NCBI GenBank assembly: GCA_023379805.1
Contig: JAMCPI010000013.1
Coordinates: 62,001-126,000, forward strand
Length of the DNA stretch: 64,000 nt
Reading direction: 5' to 3'
Origin: Nitrososphaerota archaeon
Lineage (GTDB): Archaea; Thermoproteota; Nitrososphaeria; Nitrososphaerales; JACPRH01
Part shown: piece after piece, positions 7,503 through 15,573 of the stretch
How positions within the stretch are numbered: the stretch's first letter is position 1
How the letters are laid out: each line of letters begins with the position of its first letter
Program-made: the position numbers and the translations under genes
Notes under the pieces: model-generated
The model's database searches: none
Seen by the model: only the letters and a program-made list of their open reading frames with translations
What the model was told of the DNA's origin: nothing

Positions 7503-8438
7503 TCAAAAAGCAAGAACTGTCCCGGCCGCTAATGAAGCTTGGAGAAGAAAGTGCAGTGGAACCATGCGCTTATGCTGGCTGCGAACCATCTGCGGACTAG
7601 AATACCCTTTCAGGAGCGGGGCGAGAAGCTGAATTGATCTTGCAGCGAGAAGCGCAAACATCACCAGAGTCACTCGACTCAGCCCCACCGCAGGAAGCAC
7701 AGCAAGCGACGAAAGCAGAGGCACAACCGAGACCGCTAAAGCTAACTTAACCGTATTCTTCTGACCAATAATTATCGGTATAGTCCTTCGCCCCTGCGCC
7801 TTGTCACCGACATAATCCGCCAAATCGTTTATCGGAGAGGTTACGAACAGGAAAATGAGGAAAAGCAGGGCTGCGTATATTACCGAGCCGTTGAGGCTGT
7901 TTGCTGTGGCTGCACCTCCATAGAGGCTGGCTAATATTCCTCCTGCACCTATGGCAAGGGTCTTGACTAGGAAGCGGTCCTTGAAATTGAAGGGTTTTAC
8001 AGAATAGGTTATCCCCAGCAGAAGTTCAGCCACGGTGATGATGAAAGTAACAAGCCCCAGCCAGTACCCTATGGCCATTCCTGCAAAGTTCAGGAGCAGA
8101 ACCAGAAGTAATGCGTCTGTTTTGGTCACTGATTGAAGGGCCAGCGGCCTGTTTGGCGCATTTATCGCATCTACCTCCAGGTCAGTCAGGTCGTTGAACA
8201 CGTATATCGCGAGAAACATCAGAAAGGTCGTTAAAGCAGACAGGAAAGTAACTATCAGATCAGGCTTTCCGCCAGCTGATAATGCTACGGCAACACAGGT
8301 CGCCCAAGTATAGACCGAAGCTCTCATGAACCTGGATTTAGCAAGACGGAACATTCTCCCCAAGCGCGAACTTTTATTGTTTCTATTGCTGCTACAACAA
8401 CTATCATTATTACCAACCAAGTCGAGACTCGACCCCAC
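7503..8438 (-). CDS. UbiA-family prenyltransferase
   Basis: This polytopic membrane protein has both Asp-rich motifs of the UbiA superfamily: NDLTDLEVDAINAPNRPL in the first half and NDLADYVGDKAQGRRTIP in the second. These bind the Mg-diphosphate of a prenyl donor. Seven to nine hydrophobic helices are visible. In archaea such enzymes make digeranylgeranylglyceryl phosphate for membrane lipids or prenylate quinones and haems; the sequence alone does not separate these. The GTG at 8438 gives 311 residues with an untypical polar, Cys/Asn-rich leader. The Met at 8354 (MFRLAKSRFMRASVY) would start right at the first family helix and may be the real start. It is divergent from the next gene. Confidence 0.85.
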   Translation of the reverse strand: MGSSLDLVGNNDSCCSSNRNNKSSRLGRMFRLAKSRFMRASVYTWATCVAVALSAGGKPDLIVTFLSALTTFLMFLAIYVFNDLTDLEVDAINAPNRPLALQSVTKTDALLLVLLLNFAGMAIGYWLGLVTFIITVAELLLGITYSVKPFNFKDRFLVKTLAIGAGGILASLYGGAATANSLNGSVIYAALLFLIFLFVTSPINDLADYVGDKAQGRRTIPIIIGQKNTVKLALAVSVVPLLSSLAVLPAVGLSRVTLVMFALLAARSIQLLAPLLKGYSSPQMVRSQHKRMVPLHFLLQASLAAGTVLAF

Positions 8439-8498
8439 ATATCACCAATATTCGGTAACTTATGATCGGTTTTACAAGAAAAGGTAATAAAAGTATTA

Positions 8499-8512
8499 AT
8501 GTATAAATATAG
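8499..8512 (+). promoter_or_regulatory. TATA-like promoter of the HTH regulator gene
   Basis: ATGTATAAATATAG is a near-consensus archaeal TATA box centred about 27 bp before the ATG at 8533, predicting a leaderless transcript. It lies in the divergent spacer shared with the UbiA gene, a natural site for autoregulation. Confidence 0.6.
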
Positions 8513-8532
8513 GGCAATTCCTTGTCTTGCCA

Positions 8533-9465
8533 ATGACTAATACCGCGAATAACACAAAGCCGAAACTCGAAAGTGTGTTAGCGGCTTTAGCGGATGAACA
8601 TTCGCTCAAGCTCTTCAAGCAAGCGTCCACCGAATTAATCGGGGGCCGGGGCGCTCCTGAAAAAGTGGGTCTAACCAAGAAACAGTTCTACACTAGGCTC
8701 CACAGGCTGATCGATCTAGGTTTGGTGGAACGAAGCGGACTGTCTTACAGGCAAACGACGCTCGGGTCAATGGTGAACAATCTCCAGGTAAAGCCTCTGG
8801 AAGAGAGCTTGGCCGAGTACTGGAATTTTCTGGCGATAGATGAGATTAAAAAATCTGAGGCGATTCCAAGACAGGAACAGGAGAAAATTACGCGGTCGAT
8901 CCTTGGCAAAACTGCCCTGAAAAAGTACTATGATAAGGATATGGGTCAATCACCAGTAATCAGGATAATCTACACTTACGGAGAGCTGGTTGACAGCGTT
9001 CTCAAACTCATCCAGTCAGCCAAGAACGATATCTTTCTCGCCTCAAGATACTACGATCCTAATGTGAGCCTCCTGCTCATGAAAAAGTTCACAGAAGGCG
9101 TCGCCCTCCATCTGCTGGACGACAATCCAAGCGGAACAACACTAGTCTCACGACTACACGCCGCTATGAACGACCCTTCAACCAAATCAGTCGCAAAAGC
9201 CATCCTAGAATCACCCAAAGTCAGGATAGGCCGCTGCGCCCTGGAGTACAGCTTCATGGTGGTGGACGGGGAACATTGCCAAGTTGAGACTGTCAACCAG
9301 TCAAATCCCGGAGAATTCAATTTCGCAGTAGAGATCAACGACCAACAAATCAGCCTGAGAATGGTCGAAATCTTCGAGAAAATAATGGCTTCAGAAAAAA
9401 CAACAAGAGACACCACGGCGCCTCTCAAAATAAGCAAGAATGCAGTTACATCTCTGGAAAAATAG
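8533..9465 (+). CDS. HTH regulator with C-terminal sensor-like domain
   Basis: The 310-residue protein starts with a winged helix (about 15-75: LAALADEHSLKLFKQAS and LTKKQFYTRLHRLIDLGLVE). A linker follows, then a C-terminal domain (about 140-285) resembling the phospholipase D-like, TrmB-type effector region of archaeal regulators: SAKNDIFLASRYYDPNVSLL and LEYSFMVVDGEHCQVETVN. I see no HKD catalytic motif, so the domain probably binds ligand. ATG 8533 is preferred over TTG 8527 because of the TATA spacing. Its head-to-head arrangement with the UbiA gene suggests control of that gene (inference). Confidence 0.7.
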   Translation: MTNTANNTKPKLESVLAALADEHSLKLFKQASTELIGGRGAPEKVGLTKKQFYTRLHRLIDLGLVERSGLSYRQTTLGSMVNNLQVKPLEESLAEYWNFLAIDEIKKSEAIPRQEQEKITRSILGKTALKKYYDKDMGQSPVIRIIYTYGELVDSVLKLIQSAKNDIFLASRYYDPNVSLLLMKKFTEGVALHLLDDNPSGTTLVSRLHAAMNDPSTKSVAKAILESPKVRIGRCALEYSFMVVDGEHCQVETVNQSNPGEFNFAVEINDQQISLRMVEIFEKIMASEKTTRDTTAPLKISKNAVTSLEK

Positions 9466-9785
9466 CAGTCAATACGACAGGCATCTCTGAGTAGAAGGCA
9501 GCAATTATAGTCGTTCGTCTAACCTTTGTCCTGAGTAAGTAAATGACTCGGAATCAACAAGTTGTTTATTACCAAATCAACCTCCTGTTGTTGCAAGACA
9601 ACTCTGCCTTGTACCTTACTCAAAGGTTGTTGTTAACAAGTCAAAAGTTGACAGATTAACTATAATCATCTCTTGCGCTCTCCCACAACAAACTCGCACG
9701 ACTCCCCATCAGCCACGCACCTAGTCTCGAATACCTCAGGTGCATGCATAACAATATATTTCGTCTATAGTTGTCACAATTCGAG
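9466..9785. repeat. gene-free spacer with long inverted repeat
   Basis: No convincing gene is present in these 320 bp. AACCTTTG-TCC-TGAGTAAG at 9521-9539 is matched in reverse by CTTACTCAAAGGTT at 9615-9628, about 75 bp away. Between and after them are several short CAACAAGTTGTT, CTCCTGTTGTTG and GTTGTTAACAAG elements, which are also mutually complementary. It could be a regulatory or mobile-element end region. A TATA-like ACAATATATT at 9751-9760 precedes the next gene. Confidence 0.4.
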
Positions 9786-10997
9786 ATGGGCGTATATTTC
9801 ATAGGCGGAAAATTACCGCCAGGAATGGGGCTTACAGTGCCGTTATTTGGTCAAGCTCAGTTAAGAGAACTAACATCTGAAGAGAAATCATTAAACGAGT
9901 TAATTCAGCAACTGTCCACATTTACCAATAGTGATAAGTGGTGGTTTTGGAGAAGGATTGGAGGAAAAGAAGCTCTAAAGAATTTTCGTCTTAATTTGGA
10001 TCAAAAACATGTAGAAATATTTCTCGACGCTTTCAAAAAAGTATTTGATAATAATTGGTGGAACGCTAATTGCAAGAGCCTAAAGGGTTCTGTAGCGCCT
10101 GATCCTTTATCTGTATTCGGCGGACAGGTGCCTATCCTGAGCATACTGCGTTTAGGCGAGTGCATCCATAGCCTCGGGGGACCGGCATATCTTCCAAGAG
10201 ATATGATTAAGCGACTTAGGAACAGAAAGTCATTTAAGTCTGTTGCCACAGAACTGGAAATTGCCTCCTGTTTCGTTCAATCTGGTTTCGCTCTAGAAAT
10301 GTATCCAAATATGTCGTCAGGAACAAGACCTGAAGGGAAGCTATCTGAGGAGGGAAATAATATCTATTATGAGGTAACAGAGCAACACTGGTCAGGTTAT
10401 GATTTAGAACGTTTTAGATATCAATCACGAATAATCGACTTGTTGTCAGATAAGATTGGCCCCGTAAACGGTTCAATAACACTCAGATCAGGTCAGGAAC
10501 GACTTAGTGAGAAAGTAACTGATTTGTTGGAAATATTGAGCAGTCATTTCATTCTGAAAGGTTCTGACTCGTTGCCATTTAAGTTCACGAATGACGACTT
10601 TGATACAGTCTTGTGGAAGGCAGATCCGAACGGAGGCTGGGTAGGCATCAACGGGTTCGAACTCAGCAGTGAGACGGTTGTGAAAAACTGGGTCAATCAT
10701 CTGTTCAAAAAAACTAAACAGCTCCCCAAAGGAGAGAGTAGTGTAGTGATCGGTAGCCCGCTATTCCTTTGGGGGCAAGATGAGGTCAAGTCTGGATATG
10801 AAAGAATAGACGAAGAACTCAGAATAGGAAAACATAGCAGGTTGTCCGGAATCATACTCTGTGCAAAACATATTGAGAACAGTGGATTCATCAAACACGT
10901 GCCCTCAGTTATAATCAATGCCAATGCTAAGGTCGATAATCATGAGATTATAGAAAAGATGGCTAATGCATTATTCAGGTTTCCAGAGTGGCATTGA
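9786..10997 (+). CDS. hypothetical protein, possible PD-(D/E)xK nuclease fold
   Basis: This roughly 403-residue soluble protein has AT-richer codons than its neighbours. Its middle (about 150-210) reads SFKSVATELEIASCF, then QSGFALEMYPN, TRPEGK and IYYEVTEQ. That is the order seen in restriction-endonuclease-like folds (helical Glu, GF-x-hydrophobic-P, acidic turn, E-x-K/T on a strand). Here the usual Asp is Glu and the final Lys is not obvious, so catalytic competence is uncertain. The rest matches nothing I know. TATA spacing favours ATG 9786 over TTG 9771. Composition and flanks suggest laterally acquired accessory DNA, perhaps a defence gene (inference). Confidence 0.6.
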   Translation: MGVYFIGGKLPPGMGLTVPLFGQAQLRELTSEEKSLNELIQQLSTFTNSDKWWFWRRIGGKEALKNFRLNLDQKHVEIFLDAFKKVFDNNWWNANCKSLKGSVAPDPLSVFGGQVPILSILRLGECIHSLGGPAYLPRDMIKRLRNRKSFKSVATELEIASCFVQSGFALEMYPNMSSGTRPEGKLSEEGNNIYYEVTEQHWSGYDLERFRYQSRIIDLLSDKIGPVNGSITLRSGQERLSEKVTDLLEILSSHFILKGSDSLPFKFTNDDFDTVLWKADPNGGWVGINGFELSSETVVKNWVNHLFKKTKQLPKGESSVVIGSPLFLWGQDEVKSGYERIDEELRIGKHSRLSGIILCAKHIENSGFIKHVPSVIINANAKVDNHEIIEKMANALFRFPEWH

Positions 10998-11043
10998 ATG
11001 GAATCTTTTCGGTCAATTTTTATCATAGTGATTACTGTTCTGT

Positions 11044-11106
11044 AAGCCGTTCGGCTTCGCTCATTCTTGATTTTCCCCTCGCGGGGTCGATTCTCTAAAT
11101 CAAGAT
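11044..11106 (+). repeat. cluster of hairpins upstream of a mini-operon
   Basis: Three nested or adjacent palindromes occur: AAGCC-GTTC-GGCTT at 11044-11057, CCCC-TCGC-GGGG at 11075-11086, and an outer pair TCTTGATTT (11066-11074) with AAATCAAGA (11098-11106) that encloses the second hairpin. As RNA or extruded DNA this would be a stable structure. It lies 50-110 bp upstream of the ATG at 11154. It could be a recombination site, a terminator for the preceding gene or a regulatory leader. Confidence 0.4.
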
Positions 11107-11153
11107 GGCTCGCCTCACAAAAATTGGAATTAGCAAAACAAGGAGGTGAAAAA

Positions 11154-11426
11154 ATGGTCGAGTTCGAAACACTTGAAGAGAAGGAGGTTGCGCTGGCGAG
11201 AGGCTGCCTGCGCGTAGCAGTGGAGAAGGCAGTCTCGGAGAGAGGTGAGACAGAATTCCTGTGGATAAGGAAGGTAGCCCCTAAACTACAGATATTCACA
11301 GCCCCAAGCGATATTGAGAAACAGCAGCAAGCCGTTGAAGCAGAGATCAAGTCATTACCACCGGAGGCTTTAGCACAGGTTCTACGGTTTGTTAGAGCCG
11401 CTAAGGAAGCCAACAGGCGGTTGTGA
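11154..11426 (+). CDS. small accessory protein with strong ribosome-binding site
   Basis: A 90-residue, charged, helical protein (MVEFETLEEKEVALARGC through RFVRAAKEANRRL) of unrecognised family. A perfect AGGAGGTG lies 6 nt before the ATG at 11154. This is unusual here, where most genes are leaderless or weakly preceded, and it decides the start over the longer open frame from 11067. The stop TGA overlaps the GTG start of the next mini-gene (GTGA). Strong Shine-Dalgarno use and the mini-gene partner suggest a mobile or viral origin (inference). Confidence 0.6.
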   Translation: MVEFETLEEKEVALARGCLRVAVEKAVSERGETEFLWIRKVAPKLQIFTAPSDIEKQQQAVEAEIKSLPPEALAQVLRFVRAAKEANRRL

Positions 11427-11518
11427 CCGCAGAAGAAGCGGAGAAACTGATTAACGCAGGACACACCTTCATCGGTGTGCTTCCCACAGGCAAAGCCGTC
11501 CTAGAACGGCGAAACTAA
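11423..11518 (+). CDS. 31-residue mini-protein coupled to the upstream gene
   Basis: GTG at 11423 overlaps the previous stop as GTGA and opens a 31-residue frame: VTAEEAEKLINAGHTFIGVL followed by PTGKAVLERRN. The pattern of a helix, then aG-x-x-F-hydrophobic-x-LP-x-GK and a basic end, recurs in small or C-terminal pieces of mobile-element proteins in archaea. That link is from memory and not tested. Coupling and sensible composition argue that it is translated. Confidence 0.45.
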   Translation: MTAEEAEKLINAGHTFIGVLPTGKAVLERRN

Positions 11519-11541
11519 GAAACATATTTTCCCAAAAAGAC

Positions 11542-11549
11542 CTTATATC
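11542..11549 (+). promoter_or_regulatory. TATA-like box of the DUF1893 gene
   Basis: CTTATATC is centred about 29 bp before the ATG at 11575, predicting a leaderless transcript independent of the mini-operon upstream. Confidence 0.5.
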
Positions 11550-11574
11550 TGCTAATACTCATCCCTCTCAGGCA

Positions 11575-12030
11575 ATGCACGACCTCGAAACCGCTGAAGC
11601 AACACTGACCGCCGACAACCTCTCAATAGTCTTCGTAAAAGACGGGCAAATCATCTTCAGCAGCGGCAAAAACGGATTGAAACCCCTCGTTGACGCTATC
11701 CAGATACACCGGAAACTACTAGAAGGTTCCTCGATGGCAGATAAAGTGATAGGGCGAGCCGCAGCTCTTCTCGCCATCCACGCCAAAGTAAAGTCGGTTT
11801 ATGCCTTCACAATCGCTTCAGGAGCGACTCGACTCCTCGACCAACACGCTATCCCATACAGATATGGAAGCATAGTTGAACGGATACTGAACCGTGACGG
11901 CACCGACACCTGCCCCTTCGAAAAAACAGTTCACGACACAAATAACCCGGAAGAAGCACTACATCAGATAATAAAAACCATAAACCGACTCTCCGCAACG
12001 AGCGGCCAAGGCGGAACCCGTCCACATTAA
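11575..12030 (+). CDS. DUF1893 domain protein
   Basis: The 151-residue protein fits DUF1893: LSIVFVKDGQIIFSSGKNGL near residue 17, then the MADKVIGRAAALLAIHAKV helix and the ending CPFEKTVHDTNNPEEALHQI. The family adopts a cytidine deaminase-like fold of unknown substrate. DKVIGRAAA and the TCPFE Cys are the visible conserved positions. It is probably a cytoplasmic enzyme or binding protein. Confidence 0.8.
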   Translation: MHDLETAEATLTADNLSIVFVKDGQIIFSSGKNGLKPLVDAIQIHRKLLEGSSMADKVIGRAAALLAIHAKVKSVYAFTIASGATRLLDQHAIPYRYGSIVERILNRDGTDTCPFEKTVHDTNNPEEALHQIIKTINRLSATSGQGGTRPH

Positions 12031-12390
12031 CGCTAAGAGTGCGTAAAACCACTTCATGAGTTCGCTCGCACCGAACGAAGGAGTTTAAAAGACGACTAAA
12101 TATTTTTCTTTGTCTAGCCCTGCCCACTCAGCTGAAGTTTGACATTGTAGTGTTGGGTGCAGTTTTAAGAAGTTGTGGTAGATTGTATCTCTCTGTTATT
12201 GTTGTCTGAAAATTTTTCTGGGGTTTTGTTTTGTTGTGTCTAGTTTCGTTAAAAGTGGGGTGTAGCGGTTTTTATCCGGCGAACACTTTAATTCTTTGGG
12301 GACGGTAAATATTTAAAGAGAGGGGTTTAGCACCCCTGATTACGTGTGAGGCTGTTCCTGTTTTAAACAGATACAGAGGCTAATGTTGCT
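12031..12390 (+). promoter_or_regulatory. 360-bp spacer with the ribosomal/rpoD operon promoter
   Basis: No convincing gene is seen. A clear TATA-like AAATATTTAAAG at 12307-12318 predicts initiation near 12340-12345 and a leader of about 50 nt before the TTG of rpoD. AGGGG-TTTAGCA-CCCCT at 12321-12337 is a palindrome between TATA and the predicted start. It would act as DNA (operator-like) rather than as an RNA hairpin. The remainder is T-rich and featureless. Confidence 0.5.
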
Positions 12391-13038
12391 TTGAAAATAG
12401 AAGTATTAGAGAAAAGTGATGAGCGAATAAAGGTTCACCTAGGTGGTGTTAGCCGTGCTTATGCTAACGCTATCCGTAGGATTGCTTTGAGCGAGGTGCC
12501 CTGTATGGCTGTTGATGACGTTGTGATTTTGGAGAACTCCTCCGTGATGTACGATGAGCTCCTAGCTCACCGACTGGGGCTTATCCCTTTGAAAACCGAT
12601 CTCTCGCAGTACGTTCTGCCGGAGAACTGTGACTGCAACAACCCACTCGGATGTCCCAAGTGCAGAGTCCTGCTCGTCCTAGACGCAGAAGCAAAGGACT
12701 CGGTGAAAGAAGTTACTTCAGGCGACATCAGATCCGAAGACGGAACCACAGTCCCAATTAGCCCAAGTATCCCTATTGTGAAGCTGGCTCCGAGTCAGAA
12801 AGTCAAGGTGGAGGCTTATGCCCGCCTCGGCAGAGGAAAAGAGCATGCGAAGTGGAGACCAGCCGCAATCTCAATCCTAACAACCCCCAATGAAGTGGAC
12901 ACTGAAGATGACTACATCTTGGAGATAGAGTCAGTCGGCTCTTTGCCGGCGAGCGAAATATTTGTAAAGGCTGTCGAAATCCTCAATGAGAAGCTAGAGT
13001 CATTTACTGAGAAAGCTAGGAGCTTGAGCAACAAATGA
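12391..13038 (+). CDS. rpoD: RNA polymerase subunit D (Rpo3)
   Basis: This 215-residue homologue of eukaryotic Rpb3 and the bacterial alpha subunit forms the assembly platform of RNA polymerase with L, N and P subunits. The N-terminal dimerisation part includes SRAYANAIRRIALSEVPCMA. The insert domain carries C80-x-C82-x5-C88-x2-C91 (CDCNNPLGCPKC), a zinc-type loop. The ferredoxin-like Fe-S domain of some archaeal D subunits is absent, which fits the short length. Start is TTG 12391. It heads a superoperon and overlaps eL18 by 4 nt (ATGA). Confidence 0.95.
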   Translation: MKIEVLEKSDERIKVHLGGVSRAYANAIRRIALSEVPCMAVDDVVILENSSVMYDELLAHRLGLIPLKTDLSQYVLPENCDCNNPLGCPKCRVLLVLDAEAKDSVKEVTSGDIRSEDGTTVPISPSIPIVKLAPSQKVKVEAYARLGRGKEHAKWRPAAISILTTPNEVDTEDDYILEIESVGSLPASEIFVKAVEILNEKLESFTEKARSLSNK

Positions 13039-13394
13039 GTAAGATAGGAAATCCGGTGCTTGACAGCACAGTAGCAGCGTTGAAACGGGCGTCAAAGTCG
13101 TCAGGAGCCGCTGTGTGGCTTGACGCATCCAGATATCTCTCTGGATCACGATCACAAAAACCCACCGTCAACGTAGGTAAGATAGATCGCGTATCTGGGA
13201 AAGACAGCGCAGTCCTGATCCCAGGTAAAGTTCTAGGTAGCGGAGCGTTGTCTCACCCAGTCGTAGTGGGTGCGTACTCCTACACCGCTACTGCTCGCAA
13301 AAAGATTGTTGAGGCGGGCGGCGAAGCTTTAACTATCCCCAAATTTCTGGAACGGTTCCCCTCTGGAGCGGGTGTAACATTAATTGGCGGTTGA
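13035..13394 (+). CDS. rpl18e: large ribosomal subunit protein eL18
   Basis: The 119-residue protein has the eL18 pattern: NPVLDSTVAALKRASKSSGA at the N-terminus, then RVSGKDSAVLIPGKVLGSGA and the ending EAGGEALTIPKFLERFPSGA. It is an RNA-binding component of the 50S subunit. It starts at ATG 13035 overlapping the rpoD stop and overlaps uL13 by 11 nt, so the three are tightly coupled. Confidence 0.93.
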   Translation: MSKIGNPVLDSTVAALKRASKSSGAAVWLDASRYLSGSRSQKPTVNVGKIDRVSGKDSAVLIPGKVLGSGALSHPVVVGAYSYTATARKKIVEAGGEALTIPKFLERFPSGAGVTLIGG

Positions 13395-13860
13395 AACAGC
13401 AGTTAAGGCAAAGGCAAAGCCGGAAGCCCCCATCGTGGTAGATGCAGCTAACCTGATAGTGGGCAGAATGGCTTCGAAGGTTGCGAAACTCCTTCTCGAC
13501 GGGCACCGTGTAATTATCGTGAACTCTGAGAAGGCGTTGGTTTCAGGCAGCAGAATAAACATCGTTACGACACAGTTGAAGCGGCTTGAAATCGCCAGTG
13601 TCGTTAACCCTGAGTACAACCCCCACCACCACAGAGAGCCTAACAAGATGCTTCACCGAATGATCAGAGGAATGATCCCGCGGAAAAAACCGCATGGGAT
13701 AGCTGCGATGAAACGGCTGCGAGCCTACATCGGTACACCGGAGTCCTACAAGTCGGTGGAGAAAACAGTGTTTGAAGAAGCTAAGGCTACGAAACCACTT
13801 CCAATGTATATGACAATGGGTGAAGTAGCAACAGCAATAGGATGGAAGCAAGGAAAGTAG
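13384..13860 (+). CDS. rpl13: large ribosomal subunit protein uL13
   Basis: The 158-residue protein matches uL13: DAANLIVGRMASKVAKLLL, NSEKALVSGSR, HHREPNKMLHRMIRGMIPRK, and RLRAYIGTPESYK. It binds 23S rRNA early in assembly. TTG 13384 gives an Ala/Lys-rich N-terminal extension of about 17 residues before the core. It overlaps eL18, and a 52-bp spacer precedes uS9. Confidence 0.93.
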   Translation: MAVETAVKAKAKPEAPIVVDAANLIVGRMASKVAKLLLDGHRVIIVNSEKALVSGSRINIVTTQLKRLEIASVVNPEYNPHHHREPNKMLHRMIRGMIPRKKPHGIAAMKRLRAYIGTPESYKSVEKTVFEEAKATKPLPMYMTMGEVATAIGWKQGK

Positions 13861-13912
13861 GTAAACAAAGAGAGATAGAGGTTAGTTAGTAGTAATAGGT
13901 GAATGAATAGAT

Positions 13913-14320
13913 ATGACCACTCGTAAAATAAAGCTCTTCTCAGGTGCAAGGAAGCATGCTAAGGCCACTGCTACAATATCTAACGGCACAGGTCGAGTCA
14001 CAGTCAACAACGTACCTGTTGAGATAATTGAGCCTAGGGTGAGCAGAGAACGCATACTCGTTCCGTTGGAGCTCGCAGGCACTCTGCGTGACAAAGTCGA
14101 TATTGCAGTTGATGTTCAAGGAGGCGGCTTCATGGGTCAGGCTGAGGCTGCTGCAGTCTCAATCTCCCGTGCACTCGTCGGCTGGACAAAGAACGATGAA
14201 CTCAAGGGCGTCATCACACAGTACGATAAACACCTCCTGTCAGGTGACGCGAGGCAGAAGGAGCCGAAGAAGTTCGGCGGCCCCGGTGCAAGAAGGCGCA
14301 AACAAAAGTCATATCGTTAA
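13913..14320 (+). CDS. rps9: small ribosomal subunit protein uS9
   Basis: The 135-residue protein shows the uS9 features. These are an early SGARKHAKATATISNGTGRV segment, the QGGGFMGQAEAAAVSISRAL core and the basic C-terminal tail ending RRRKQKSYR, which reaches the P-site tRNA. It is the last of the rpoD-eL18-uL13-uS9 run. In many archaea rpoN follows directly; here about 3.8 kb of other genes intervene. Confidence 0.95.
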   Translation: MTTRKIKLFSGARKHAKATATISNGTGRVTVNNVPVEIIEPRVSRERILVPLELAGTLRDKVDIAVDVQGGGFMGQAEAAAVSISRALVGWTKNDELKGVITQYDKHLLSGDARQKEPKKFGGPGARRRKQKSYR

Positions 14321-14424
14321 ACACAAAAAGCTATTGAGGAGCCTCAGATCAAGGTTATCCTAAATAGTTAAGAAAGAGTGTCCAGTAGCAACGGTTAAAA
14401 TAAGGGCTTGAGAGTCGTCTATAA

Positions 14425-15573
14425 ATGGTAAGCCTCATAACGCCGCAACAGATATCGGAGGTCTTAACCAGATACGACTCTGACGCAATCACCGTCGGCA
14501 CACTGGGGAGCCACTCCGCCCTAGATATCTGCAAAGGCGCTAAGGACGAAGGGTTACGCACAGTCACGATATGCAAGAAAGGCCGTGAAGAAACCTATGA
14601 CCGCTACTACCGAGTCAGAAAATCCTTCGGTAGAGTATGCGGCGTCGTAGACGAGACAATCCTGCTGAACAAGTTCAACGAGATACTAACCCCGGCCATC
14701 CAGAGCCGGCTCACTTCAATGAACACCATTTTCGTGCCTCACCGCTCCTTCACAGTTTACGTGCCTTACGACGGCATCGAAGGCTCCTTCCAAATACCTA
14801 TCTTCGGCTCCAGAAGCCTCCTCAGAGCTGAGGAGCGGGATGCTGAGCGAAACCAGCACTACCTATTAGAGAAAGCCGGGATCAGGACACCTCGAATGTT
14901 CAAGAGATACACCGACATTGACCGGCTTGTTGTTGTTAAGGTAGCTGAGGCTGAGAGAAGCTACGAGCGGGCCTTCTTCTACGCTTCCACTCCTAAGCAG
15001 TTCGAGGAGCGGTCGACCGAGCTTATCCGCAGCGGGCTTATTACTCAGAAGGCGTTGGATAAGGCGCGGATCGAGGAGTTCGTTGTTGGTGCGCAATACA
15101 ATTTCAACTACTTCTACTCACCGCTTCTAGGTGAGCTTGAGCTTCTAGGAACCGACGCTAGGCGTCAAACAAATCTTGACGGGCTGCTTCGGCTACCTGC
15201 TGATGAGCAGCTGAAGATCCTCGACTCTGTTGAGGTGAGGAATATTGAAGTGGGTCACTTCGCCGCGACCCTCCGTGAATCTCTGTTGGAGAAGGTCTTC
15301 CAGATCGGGGAGCGTTTCGTCGAGACCACAAAGACTGAGTATCCGCCCGGCATAATAGGTCCTTTTGCTCTTCAAGGAGCGGTTGTTCCAGGGCCTCCTG
15401 AGGAGGATATAGTGATTTTCGATGTCAGCCTCAGAGTTCCGGGTTCACCCGGCACCAAGGCGACTCACTACAGCGAGTGTCTATGGGGTAACCCTGTGAG
15501 CACTGGGCGCCGTATCGCGATGGAGATCCGAGCTGCTGTTGAGGATAACCGGTTGGAGGAGATAGTCACCTAA
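14425..15573 (+). CDS. PurP-like ATP-grasp paralogue with degenerate ATP loop
   Basis: The 382-residue protein follows the PurP layout. The N-terminal DUF1246-type part has GTLGSHSALDICKGAKDEGL and PHRSFTVYVPYD. The ATP-grasp half has IFGSRSLLRAEERDAERNQH and ends with FDVSLRVPGSPGTKATHYSE. PurP makes formyl-AICAR from AICAR, formate and ATP. Here the glycine-rich ATP loop, which reads GAKGGKGFF in the downstream paralogue, is replaced by a charged stretch (EAERSYERAFFYAS). This copy may therefore be catalytically altered, or a partner subunit. Start is ATG 14425, and its stop overlaps the next ATG (TAATG). Confidence 0.8.
   Translation: MVSLITPQQISEVLTRYDSDAITVGTLGSHSALDICKGAKDEGLRTVTICKKGREETYDRYYRVRKSFGRVCGVVDETILLNKFNEILTPAIQSRLTSMNTIFVPHRSFTVYVPYDGIEGSFQIPIFGSRSLLRAEERDAERNQHYLLEKAGIRTPRMFKRYTDIDRLVVVKVAEAERSYERAFFYASTPKQFEERSTELIRSGLITQKALDKARIEEFVVGAQYNFNYFYSPLLGELELLGTDARRQTNLDGLLRLPADEQLKILDSVEVRNIEVGHFAATLRESLLEKVFQIGERFVETTKTEYPPGIIGPFALQGAVVPGPPEEDIVIFDVSLRVPGSPGTKATHYSECLWGNPVSTGRRIAMEIRAAVEDNRLEEIVT

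Noticed and set aside
11044-11110. tRNA or tRNA fragment suggested by CGCGGGGTCGATTC
   Set aside because: It resembles a T-arm only superficially. No acceptor, D-arm or anticodon arm can be paired around it.
12321-12337. RNA leader hairpin or riboswitch before rpoD
   Set aside because: The palindrome lies between the TATA box and the predicted transcription start, so it would not be in the RNA.
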